Below, in pieces: positions 48,036 through 60,000 of a DNA stretch of 64,000 nt. The translations under genes and the position numbers were made by a program. The notes under the pieces are model-generated. The model was not told the origin of the DNA. It did not search any database and worked only from the letters and a program-made list of their open reading frames with translations. Each line of letters opens with the position of its first letter. The first letter of the stretch is position 1. Origin of the DNA: Shinisaurus crocodilurus (Eukaryota; Chordata; Lepidosauria; Squamata; Shinisauridae); the NCBI GenBank assembly GCA_021292165.1, contig CM037877.1:309694834-309758833 (forward strand). Reading direction: 5' to 3'.

Positions 48036-51000
48036 AAGAGAGAGAGAGAGAGAGAGATTTTATATCCCTATCTATCTATCCTCATTGAAAAGGCACATGC
48101 TCAGCTGCAGCACGCCATCTAAGCTGCCAGAAATTTCTGGAGACCAAAGGGGGCAACCGTACCCTTCAACCGTACCAGCTGCCCCTTGCAATGTACTGAG
48201 CCTCAAAAAGCCCTTCGCTGTTCCTGCGCTTTCCCGCACACGTTGCCAGGCAGCTCCTCCTTGCCGTGCTTCCAGGCTCAAACCCACCCGCCGCTACATC
48301 TGCTGGCCGATGCTCCTAGTCCCTGGTGAGCAGTCACTGCTGCTCACGCCCACCTCCTGCCCCTATCCAGGCCGGGCCCCTTCTTTCCCCACCTCATTGC
48401 TCCTCAACATCCCACTTTCAGGCCCGGCCCTACCATGAGGCAGAGTGAGGCAGCCAACTCAGGCGGCAGATGCTCGGGGGCGGCGGCGGCAGTAGCATTT
48501 CTGCCCCCCCCCCGCTCCCCAAGCTGCCCTCAGGGGCCCCATCGCCCACGCTGAAGGAAGACTGAGCTGCCAGTCTGACTTCTGCACAGAGGAGGCTGGT
48601 GGTGACTCCAATTTCTGTGGGGCGGTGTGTATCCACTCCAGGTTTTAGTCTGAACTTTTAAGGAGCTATCCACCATGCTGAACCTATTTTTTGGGGGGGG
48701 GTAGGGTTCAGCACCACGGATAGCTCCTTTAAAGGCTATGGATATGTCTTCAGGTGGCAAAAGGTCGTGGGCACTCCGCTCTCCTTCCCTGGGCCCCCCC
48801 TTTGGGCACCCCCCGCCCCCAGCTGAAAATGCTCTTCTCTCTCAATCGCAGAGAAGTTCAACCCCGTCTTCGTCGGTGACGACAGGTACGCGACGTGGAG
48901 AACTGGGCCCTACAACAGCGCGGCGTGGAACAGATACACCACCTACCTTCCGCGGATCCCCAGGGTAATCCCCGCGACTCCGTGGAGATGCGGCCACCCG
49001 TTCCTAACCGGGGAGCTGGGGGGTGGTGGAGGGCTGCGCATGCGCGGAGGAACTGTGCCGTTGGCTCCGCCCACGCGGCTCCTTCACGCGCGCACTGCCA
49101 GAGCGTTGTGGGACGGTGCGGCAGAGAAGCGCCTCCTGCCCTGCTGCGGGGGACGCTTCCCCTGGCCCTGCCGCCCTGCCTCATTTCCGCCTTGCGCCCC
49201 TATTTCACCCCCACTGCTCCTCTCCTGTCAGCGCCCCCCCCACACACGATCTTCCTCTCCTGCTTCAGCCATGAGCCCCTCCACCACCCCTCGAGCTGGG
49301 GCAGCCTCCGTGTCTCTCTTGGGGACCCCCCTCCCCGATCGGAGCCTCCCTGCTCAGTGAGAACTGTGGCCGAGCCCCTGAGACCGGGGTTGGCCACGGG
49401 CGGCCGAGGCCCAGTTTCCAACGCCCTCCGCAAGCTGCAGCCCTACGGCAAGGGTGATCTGCCCCTTCCCCGAAGCCCACTCAGTGGGGCAGGAGAGGGA
49501 GGGAAAGAAGGGGAGGGAAGGAAGGAAGAAAGAAAGAGGAAAAAGGGGGTGCCCCCCACCTTTGGCTCTGCCCGCCACTGGCTTTGGCCCTGCTGACCAC
49601 CGTCATATGACACACATACCCCACAACAGATTACCCCTGAGGGAATGCAGCCCTCGGCAGAAAAAAGGCGGCCTACCCCTGAGTCCTTCTGGGTGGGAGC
49701 CAAAGGTCCATCTAGTCTAGCGGACTGTTTCCTACAGTGGCCAACCAAATGCTGAAAGGGACACACACGGCCGGCCGGCAGGCAGGCGGGCGACGACAGC
49801 CCTCCCTGGTTATCTGCTAACACTTGGTATTTGGCAGTGCACTGCCTCTGATCATGGAGGTTCTGTTCTAGCCCTCATGTTTTCGTCTCTAATTCCCCTC
49901 CTCCTGCATGAATTAGTCCCTAACTGGGTGCGATCCTATGCAACTCCCAGCATGCTGGGAGTTGTAGGCCTTTTTTCTGTCTAAACATGCATAGGTTTGC
50001 GCCTAGTCCCCTTTCAAAGCCACCCGCGCCCACGGCGGCCTCCGCACCTTGGGGGCGGTGAATCCTATTGCTCTTGCCTTGCCTCTCTTGGAAATGGGGC
50101 ACGGTCAGCCTTCCCCCAACCTGGCGCCCGCCAGACGTGTCTGCCTGCATCTCCCATCATTCCCAGCCAGCTAGATGGGAGATGCGGTCCGGCACATCTG
50201 GCGGGCGCCAGGTTGGGGAAGGCTGGACGAGATTATTTATGTTTAAACTTTCGTGCTGCTGGTCTACAAAGGTGCGTTCGGGGTACTAGTTTCCCCTAAA
50301 ATTTGTATATTCGTAACGAGAAAAAGCACCAGGCACAAGAGCTTGAGCATAAGCTTGAATATAGAGGTGGTGACGGCTGTGTGCGTGCGTTCGAAAGGCT
50401 TGGGGGGCCTTGTCGTAAACAGCCATGGCAGGCAAAACACACAGTCCTTTTCTCTGTGTGTGCCCCACGGCCAGGCTCTCTTGCCAAACGGGTTCTAACA
50501 AAACTGGCCTGGGACAGACGGATGGGCGACCAGCACCAGCGCAGCTGATCAGCCTTACAATTAGCTGCTCGCCAACTTACCTGTAGCAGCTAAGCGCACC
50601 GCTGTCCACTCCAGGAAAGGCCATTTTTGCAAAGCGGAAGATTGCTGGTTCTTTCTTCGCGCCCTACTCTCCAGGCCACGGATGTGCCACAGACTTTTAC
50701 GTAATTTAAATTAAGGGCGCAGTCCTATGCAAGTTTAGACAGGGAAAAAAGGCCTACAATTCCCAGCATGTCCCAGCCAGCTATGCCGGTATGGATTCAG
50801 GATGCGAGAAAGGTTTTTACACAGGCGGAGCACAAAGAGGTAAATTGGGAGACACGCTCCTCCCCTATATGCCCCCTTTGATCTAAAAATTAGACCAGCC
50901 TTCCCCCCCACCTGGGGCTGTTGGCCATGCTGGCTGGGAATGCTGGGAGTTGTAGTCCAACACATCTGGAGGGCCCCAGGTCATGAAAGGCTGAATTAGG

Positions 51001-54000
51001 CGACCCTCCTCGCTTTACGCATGAATGGGGCAGACACGGGGACAACAACACGCGGCGATTGCCCCCATCATGCATGTCTGTTTGGGGCCTGGCGTAGGTC
51101 TACTGGCTAGTGCCTGTAACATCACACCTGGAGCCATTTCTGTATTTGCCCCCTACCTCTCCACCAAAGAGCTTAGAACTGCTTTCTCCATGGCAGTCTT
51201 CCATCCAAGCAGCACTAAGAGTCAAGTCTGCTCAGCTTCCGCTGCAGAGCTGTGTCAGTGCGCCTTCGCGGATCATCAGGATCCTGCGTTCTGCTCTTGA
51301 ACTTGCAGCCATGTAATCCCCAAACTCACCCTCTGGCCCCTGCCCCTGCTTCCAAGAGCATCAACGGACTCACGCGGGGTGATCTTGTCTTGCAGGAGGC
51401 CGGGATGGAGACGATACTTCGTGGGATGCCCATGCAGTACCCTCCGAAACCTGAGCGTCTCAACAATTACGGTAAACTCATCCACATTCTCCATTTACTG
51501 CGTAGTACAGCAAGGAATCTGGCGGCTAGAAAGAAGGGAGAGACTTTATCTAGGCAAAGCCCTTAAGCTGAAATAATTGCAGAGGTGGCTGAAAAAAACG
51601 GTTTGGTGCCTGAGGCAAAAAAAATCCCAGCTGTACTTCCCTCCCTCTTGGGGTGGGGTAAAAATATAATAAACTCAACTGACCATCAACTTCCCTTTTA
51701 AAAGTTCCCTGCAATCTACCATCAGAGGAGGGACTTGACGTTATTTATATGTCTTTAGCTTTGGTGTGCAAAAAGAACTATTTTTTTTAATAACTACAAT
51801 CCGCAAAAGCTTGTGCCGTCATAACTTTGTTAATCCTTAAGGTGCCACAGGACCCTTTGTTGCTCTCAATCAGTGCTTCTCAATTATTTTCTGTCATGCC
51901 CCCCCTAGGAAGAAGAAAACATTTCGTGCCCCCCGCACGACTGTAAATAGTATCATTTGTCTATAAAATTGTTATAAGTACACCTCACCTCTGCATAACA
52001 CTGTATTCTTATTAACGTATAAGAGAATAAAAAAAGAAAGAAATGTGGATCAATTTACAACAAAGAATAGCTTTATTAACTGTAGCAGAAAAGATTTAAA
52101 GGAGCACAGTGTTTGCCGAGGTCAAACGAGCCCCCCTTTACGGAGCCTCGCACCCCCCCTGGGGGGCCCACCCCACTATTTGAGAAGCACTGCTCTAAAT
52201 AAAATAGTAATACATAATGAAAACCAATAGCAAAGGCCAAAGAGCAGCAGGGTAAAGACCAAAATGCGGAAGAGGCCATCGTTTTAGGAAGGGAACACCG
52301 GAAGCTGCCTTTTAGTTTTACCACATCAGGCTTTTTGCTCCGTCTAGCTCAGTGTTGTCAGCACTGGCTCACCAGGGTTTTCAGGCAGGAATCTTTCCCA
52401 GCTCTCCCTGGAGATGCTGCCAGGGACCTTCTGCAGGCAAAGCGGGGCCTCCAGCCCCGTGCGCGGCGCCCCTACTCGAAAAGCTGAACGCTCGCTGAAA
52501 TAACAACCGTGCTGCCGCATTAGGTCAGTGTTCTCCAACCTTGGGTCCCCAGATGTTTTTGGCCTACAACTCCCAGCATGCCCCAGCCAGCGTAGCTGGC
52601 TGGGGCATGCTGGGAGTTGTAGGCCAAAAACATCTGGGGACCCAAGGTTGGAGAACACTGCATTAGGTTCTTCTCTTTCATCCCTGGGAGCGGCAGCAGG
52701 CACCTGATCCCGCAAGACCATCTTTCAGCCCCATGTCGCATGTGCCGGTGGGGGAGAAATACAAGTTAGCCATCATTATCCTTGAGGACCATTAGTCCAG
52801 CATTCTCTCTCCAATGGTGGCCAGCCAGATGCTGCTGGGAAGCCCCCACCAGGTGGGGCATAAAGGTGACGACCTTCTCTGGCAATTGGTCCTTGGAGAT
52901 ATACTGCCCCTGAACATGGAGGTTCTATTTAACTATCAAGTTTCAACCTCAGTGGGGGGGGCCCTACCTTAGTGAGTCTTACCTTCTCATCGCCATTGTC
53001 GCCAGCTCCTCCTCCTCCTCTTTCTCGTCATGGCGACCACTGGCTTGCTCGGCAGGTGGAGAGCCAGGGAGCGAGGGGGGCGTGGCCTCCGCGGCTCCTC
53101 CCCCTCCTCCCCTCCACCGTTGTCTGGGCCAGCGTGAGCGGCAGGTGAACCATCGGGTTTAAATAGCGAAGAGGGGGGGGGTTCTTGTCAATGGCCCCTT
53201 GACACTGGCCCCACTCCTGAGTGATGAGCCCCCTACTCCTAGTTCTCCAGGGCACAAGCTTTCCTCTCTTAATAATAATAAATAATAATAAATTTTATTT
53301 CTTACCCGCCTCTCCGTCTAGATCGAGGCGGGGAACAACAAAAATATGAAATACACAATACATACTATTAAAACATCTTAAAACATATTAAAAACATCAT
53401 AAACAACATCATTAAAACATCTCTTTCTCTGCCCCCCACCCCGCCCCACTTCTTCAGAACGGGAAGTCGTGGTGAACATGTTGAACAGCCTGTCTCGGAA
53501 ACAGCTGCCGTCCGTGCAGCATCGTTACACCATACCGGGCAGGATGCCGTACCAAGGCTACTACAGCCCTTGCACGGGCCGGCACTACTGCTTGCGAGGG
53601 ATGGACTACTACGTGGACGGCGCCCCCACCAACGAGAGGCAGATCAGCCAACTGGTTGAGAAGATTGTAAGGTTCGGAGGGTTCTGCTGCCGCCGCCGCC
53701 CCCCACCTCCTCCTTGGGGGGCCCACGTGGGCTGGGGTGGGGGGCGAGGGGGGGCGTGAAAGGGGCTCCGGCAAACGGATGCCCACATTCCTAAGGCCCG
53801 TCTGCAAGGGGGGACGGGGGGACGGGGCGGTGGTCCAAAGAGTTCGGAACCAGCTCCAGTGTAAAGATGATGGACCGTAAGAACAGCTGGACGGCTGGCT
53901 GGACAGGCAGGCACACGGGTCGCTGGTCACCGTCTTCCGCACGACGGCGAAATGTACCATATTTCTATTTGAAGTATAACAGTTATTTCTAAATTTGCAC

Positions 54001-57000
54001 CGGCACGTATAAATTAGCATATGCAAATGCCATGCAAACCAGGGCCCTTTATCATCGAGCCCGACCCCCTGCTCAGTGCAGGAATGCAGTTTCAAGCATC
54101 CCTGTCCAATTCAACTGGATCCTTTTTGTTGTGGTGGTGGTTGATGTTGGGGCTCTTCCTCTTTTGGGGGCGCTCCTGTCTTGAGTCGCATCCCTCCGGC
54201 ACGTTTCGGATCCACGGGTCCCAGAGCGCGCACGAGCAATGCGAGCGAGTACGAACAGGTGTGTGTGGCATCCCCGGCGGCACTCTGGGCTGTTAGCGCT
54301 GCCCACACAAGTTCAAACTGCGTCCGGGTCACAGTTTGAACCGAGGCTCAGCCCGAAACCCGCCTCTGTAGCTGGAGCTCGGCCCTGGAACATGGCCGAG
54401 CTCCTTCCCCGCTCAATAAGGCGCTGCCACAGTCCAATGGTAGAGCCTATGCTCTGCCTTTCCCAACCTGTTGCCCTCCAGATGCGTTGGATTACAAGTC
54501 CCAGAATCCCCCAGCCAGCTATGCTGGCTGGGGGATTCTGGGACTTGTAATCCAACGCATCTGGAGGGCAACAGGTTGGAAAAAGCCGACATATATAATA
54601 CGTATCCAGAAATTCCGAGTTTGCTTGGTGCGGGAAAGAAAGAACATTCACGTGACGGCGCATGATGCGATCTGGGCAAGATGCGTTGCAGTTAAGAGGA
54701 CACAGAGGAGGCGCAGCGCCCAAAGTGGCGCTGCCCCCACCCCCTTGTTGCCAGAGAAGGCACGGACTGAGCGTGCCCTCCTCAGGCCAACACAGGATGC
54801 CACAAGCAGGGTCTTCGGGGCTCACAGAGCAGGGCACCAGGCAGACGCCAGGGAGGCCAAGCTGCGCATACTCAGCCGTGCGCGCACTGCCGCTCGCCGC
54901 TGATTTTTCCTCCACTTCCCACTGCGCCCTTACCCAGCTGGAGTTTCAGGCTGGCTTTCACCACAGGGTGGCCATCTGTAGAGAAGCCACTTTCTAAGGG
55001 CACCTGTTGAGTGTACCTGAAGCTTTTACCACAGAGTGGAGGCCTCCCAGCAGCCCTAGACTTCCCAGAATGTTATGAGTGCACGGTAGATTTTTTTTGG
55101 GTGGGGGGCATTTAAAGTCTGTTCGGTTTGGGTGGGGGAGCTCAGCAGTCTTAGGGGACACTCAGCACCACCACCCTGACCCCAATGTCAGTTGCATCGT
55201 GTGCTTGTCCCTCCCTCTCCAAAGTATCATCCAATCCTCTGCCCACCTGACTTTTGTTCCCCAAGGGCACAGACCTATTCAATACAGGCAGTCCCCGGGT
55301 TACGAACGTCCCAACTTAAGGGCAACTCATACTTAAGAACGGACCACCATATATGTAAAAATCTGAGATAAATACAATGGTTGGTACTTACAAACGAACG
55401 CACTGTACTTTGCGACACTTTGCAAGCATTGCACGGCTTCTGTTCCGACGTACGTACACAATCGACTTAAAAGACAGCCTTACGAGTGGATCTCATTCGT
55501 AACCCAGAGACTGCCTGTATAGTATATTGCCTTTCTCCTAAAACCCGAATACGTACGGTAATGGATATTGCATGAGCATCAGGTGCAGGAAATGCATAGT
55601 GCTTTTAATTTGCATCCAGTCTGAGATCAACTCTTCCCAACCTTGCTTTCTAAACTGTTTACCTGTTTCATCCATCTCTCCACACGCCTGACCTTAGTCG
55701 GATTAAAGGTCCCCCGGCTTTAAATCAAGCACCAGCATTTATTGTAATGTTTTACGGCTTTGCTGAAACAGACTGGAGCCATCAAGAGCTTCCCACAAGA
55801 TACGGTTATGGTTGCTGGTTTGGATGGCTTAAAAAGAGGGGGGAAAGATTATAACAGTGTTCTCCAACCTTGGGTCCCCAGAAGTTTTTGGCCTACAACT
55901 CCCATCATGCCCCAGCCAGCTACGCTGGCTGGGGCATGCTGGGAGTTGTAGGCCAAAAACATCTGGGGACCCAAGGTTGGAGAACACTGGATTATAATAA
56001 TGAATGGAGAACAGCTCTATTGGTGGTGATTAGTTATGACAGTAAAACGCAGCTTTGCCCAACCTAGTGCCCACTAGATGTGTCGGACTACAACTCCCAG
56101 CATGCCCCAGACAACCATGCTGGCTGGGGCATTCTGGGAGCTGTAGTCCCAACACATCTGGAGAGCACCAGGTTGGAGAAGCAAAGGCAAATATGCCTCT
56201 AAAGGGGGGGGAGAGATAAAAAACAAAAACAAAAAACCCAACAGCAACAAGAGGAGATGGCCATCGACTTCACACACCATGGTTGTGAGTGGCTGCTAGC
56301 TTCGGTTGGGCACAGCATGCTGGAGTAGATGGGTCCCGGTCTGATCCAGCAATGCAGTTCTTCCCTTCTTCCCTGCCCATTGAAACCCTTTCCCATGGCT
56401 GTGGCTCTTACCTCCTGCTACTCTTTGTCTCACAGGCACACTGTTGGGGAAAGAGGGGTCAAATCGGGAACATGAAAAACTCTCTTTGCACCCAAGCAGG
56501 AGTATGCAGGATGAGGCCTTTTGCTGCCTCTAACCGCAGCCTCTTTTTTCTTCTTCTTCTTCCAGGAATTTCCCATACTACGATCACCAGCAAGAGATGA
56601 TGCTTTGTGCACGCATGCCCGACCTGCCGCCTTCTTTCCCGTATATGAACCTTAAGTAAGGAATCAAAAGACGGGTCTGATGATGAGGGGGTTGCTGGGA
56701 AACCCTTGCCTCTCGCAATCGCAATGTGTGGCCAGGGTTTTCAGACCGTATTCCAGGGAACTCAAAGGTTCCTTGGAAGCTTATCATGGGTTCATAGATT
56801 TCATAGATCATAGAGTTGGAAGGAGCCTACAAGGCCATCGAGTCCAACCCCCTGCTCAATGCAGGAAACTAGAGGAGGGGGTCTCCCATCCAAGTAACAA
56901 CCAGGCCTGACCCTGCTTAGCTTTCCACGCTCAGACAAGCTGAGCCAGCGTGAGCCACAGGTTTCCTCAACAACAAGGCCCATAATGGCAGACAAGCTTC

Positions 57001-60000
57001 TCTGTAGGGCAGCTTGATTGAGTGCCCACTATCCACCTTCCCCCGGCAACATGTAGATTGAAGTGAATTCTGGGTATTTATACATTACAGTCTCAGTTCA
57101 CACAGGCCCAGGTAGCAGCCCACATGAACTAAATGGCGTAGGGTGGCCAGGTGACCTCTTTGACAGAGGACTGATCTCTGTTGAAAGGGCTGCTAGAGGG
57201 CCGTCCTCTATTTCTGAGGAGGGCAACGTGTGGCCCTCCAGATGTTTCGGCCGACACCATTGGCTGTGCTGGCCAGGCCTGATGGAAGCCGTAGTCCAAA
57301 ACATCTGGAGAGCCACCCCTACTCTATTTGAAGGTCTCCTCTATTCGAAGGGCTGTCCAATTCCAATTCCAATTCCACGGTAATGAAGCATAAAAACTGT
57401 TGCCCATCAGTGTGCTTCTGGAAGGCAGACTGAACAGGAAGGCTCACAGTTCACCTGGTCACAGTGTTCCACAGTATGGTGAGATTAAATTATAAAAATA
57501 ATTTCTCAATTTGCAAGTATACATATGAATTAGCATATACAAATGTTATGCAAATCACAATCCCCTATTATCCTGCTCTACATCAGCATTCTCTACATCA
57601 GTGTTCTCCAACCTTGGGTCCCCAGGTGTTTTTGGCCTACTGGCTGGCTGTAGGCCAAAAACATCTGGGGAACCCAAGGTTGGAGAACACTGCTATATAA
57701 GCCATTGATCATGTACGCACGCATGCATCTTAGAAAATGGGAATGCATTTTGGTATTTCTGCTTCACATGTTACAAAATTCTTACATGGAAGGCATTTAT
57801 TCATTACTTGGGAGCACACTCACCCAGGTGATGGGGAGTGGGGGAATATGAACCACTTGGCCAAGTATGAGTGCATGCTGAGTTTGCGCATCCATGCACA
57901 ATTCCCAAAGGCTAAAAAAAAAGAGAGGATGTTTTGGGAACAAGGTCCTTGCTTAGGGCCCCTGGGGTGGGCGGGGAAGAGAAAGTCACAGACTAGCCGG
58001 CAACCACATGCACAGAACATTTCCAGGTCGTTGGTCGCTGCTCTGTTCAAACACTCACTAGGGAAGCCAGATGCCAGAGCTTTGACAAGGGTAGAGAGAT
58101 TGCCAATAAAAATCCACGGCATGTTTCTATCCCTTGTGGGGTCCTGTTCAAAACATGTCCATGGTTGCTCTCGCAGTGTTCCTGCTGTCCAGAGGCCTTC
58201 CTTGCCCTTCTTCCTCAGGCTCTGCCCTGCCCCGTCCTTATAACCTGTGAGTTTCCCCTCTAAATCCTTCTTAAAGAAAGATGGTCACACTTGCCGCCAG
58301 GCATGAATTCTGAGGCTGATTCGCCAGTTTTTTGGCTGCCTAATTTCAGCATTTGACTTTCTGGAAGAGAGTCACCATAACTTTCGGTAGCAGTAAAAAC
58401 AGGCAAATAAACAGAACTATGCAAAGGGCTGTGGGCTTTGGAACTCTAGACCGGGCAGAAAATGCCATCACCTTGCTGAAGCTGAGCAGGTACAGGTCTG
58501 AAAGATGTCTGGATAAGGGAGCGGAGGGTCCTTGGGAAGCCGCCTTGAGCTCAGGGATGGATGAAGGATAACATCTCAACACCAGGAATGAACAGGACAC
58601 ACGCTGTGGTGAAAAAGAAACAAAATCAAGCTGCACTGTAGAGAAGCTCAGAAGATTCAACCCTCCCGTGTACAAACCAGCCCAACTTAAATAAATGGGG
58701 AATACCGGTATGTCCTGAGAGTCTCCCCGACCCGGGTGCCGTCCAAGGGCCATGCTGGCTGGGAATGATGGGAGTTGCAGTCCAGCACATCTGGAGGGGG
58801 GGCACCCAGTTGGGGAAGGCTGTCATATGCAGTTGCCCAGTGTGCATACTTTGGGCTGCAAACAAGAATAACGCGACAAACGGAGGGGTACCAATAAGAG
58901 AAGGATTTAAGTGCATTGAAACAGGAAATGGCAGGGCTGAAAAAGCCAGGAAGTTGGGGCCGTGGGTACACTGAAAAGCGGTTCAGAAACTACTCGTGCT
59001 AATCCCCTACGAAGCGCACAGAAACATCACCTCCCCCACATTCGCACTTGAACGCCGGGGCTTATTCCTTAGCACAGTGTTCTCCAGCCTTGGGTCCCCA
59101 GATGTATTTGGCCTACAACTCCAAACAGGGCCAGTGCAAGGCCGTTTGGTGCCCTAGGCAAGATCAGATATTTAGCGCCCCCCTCTTCCCACTTGAGCCC
59201 TCCCTCCCTCCAGCCCTATGCTCCTGGCGCCCCCTTTAGCCCGGCGCCCTAGGCAGCCGCCTAGTTGGCCTAATGGTAGCACCAGCCCTGACTCCAAATA
59301 CAGCTATGCTGGCTGGGGCATGCTGGGAGTTGTAGGCCAAATACATTTAGGGTTTGCACACTTTGGGGTGAGTGTCCCCTGCAGCTACGAGGCCTAGAAA
59401 CTCCCCTTAAACTTAAATTTGAAAATGCGACAGCAAATGGGCACCGAAGACAGAGGGGGCTTCCAGATGAGGCTTTCACCATGTCATCATCCTGCCTCAT
59501 TTGCTGGGGGGGTGGGGTGTCTAGGCAATGCCACCATCTTGTAACCCCTCCCATGTTTTCCCACCGCTGCTTGTCTTTTCTTTTTTCTTCCCACAAAAAA
59601 ATCAGTTGAGGAGGAGAAGACAGAATAGCTGCAAAATGTCTTTTGATTGCTAGTGCGGCCCCCCCCCTCCATTTGGAAGTACCCCACATCTGTATTGAAT
59701 CGCAGCTCAGTGGACTATGCATTCCCTCCTGTTGTAAATGTTCCCTGTTCCCCACTCCCAAGTTAACCTTTGTCCTTTTACCCGACCATCTAATCTGCAA
59801 ACCTGGTCATAGGATCCATTCTAGATTGGGGGAGATGCTAGCCTTGTTGGATGTTGGACCTGCCTCGGTTGTTAGTTAACCTCCTCAGCACTGGGTGAAT
59901 GATCACACACGTTGAGTCCTGTTTGATTTTCCACGCTGCAACCCAATACTGTAGATGTATTGCCTCAGGAATCCATTCCACAGACCAAAGCAAACAAAGT

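Noticed and set aside
48895..49596. 233-codon open frame overlapping SPMIP6 exon 3
   Set aside because: It is in a different frame from the conserved exon and continues into the intron. The exon frame matches the family and ends at a donor.
53609..54915. Long minus-strand frames around SPMIP6 exon 5 and the following intron
   Set aside because: Antisense shadows of a GC-rich exon and of a MITE hairpin.
57737..58243. 168-codon plus-strand open frame
   Set aside because: No family resemblance and no promoter or splice support. It ends in ordinary intronic sequence.
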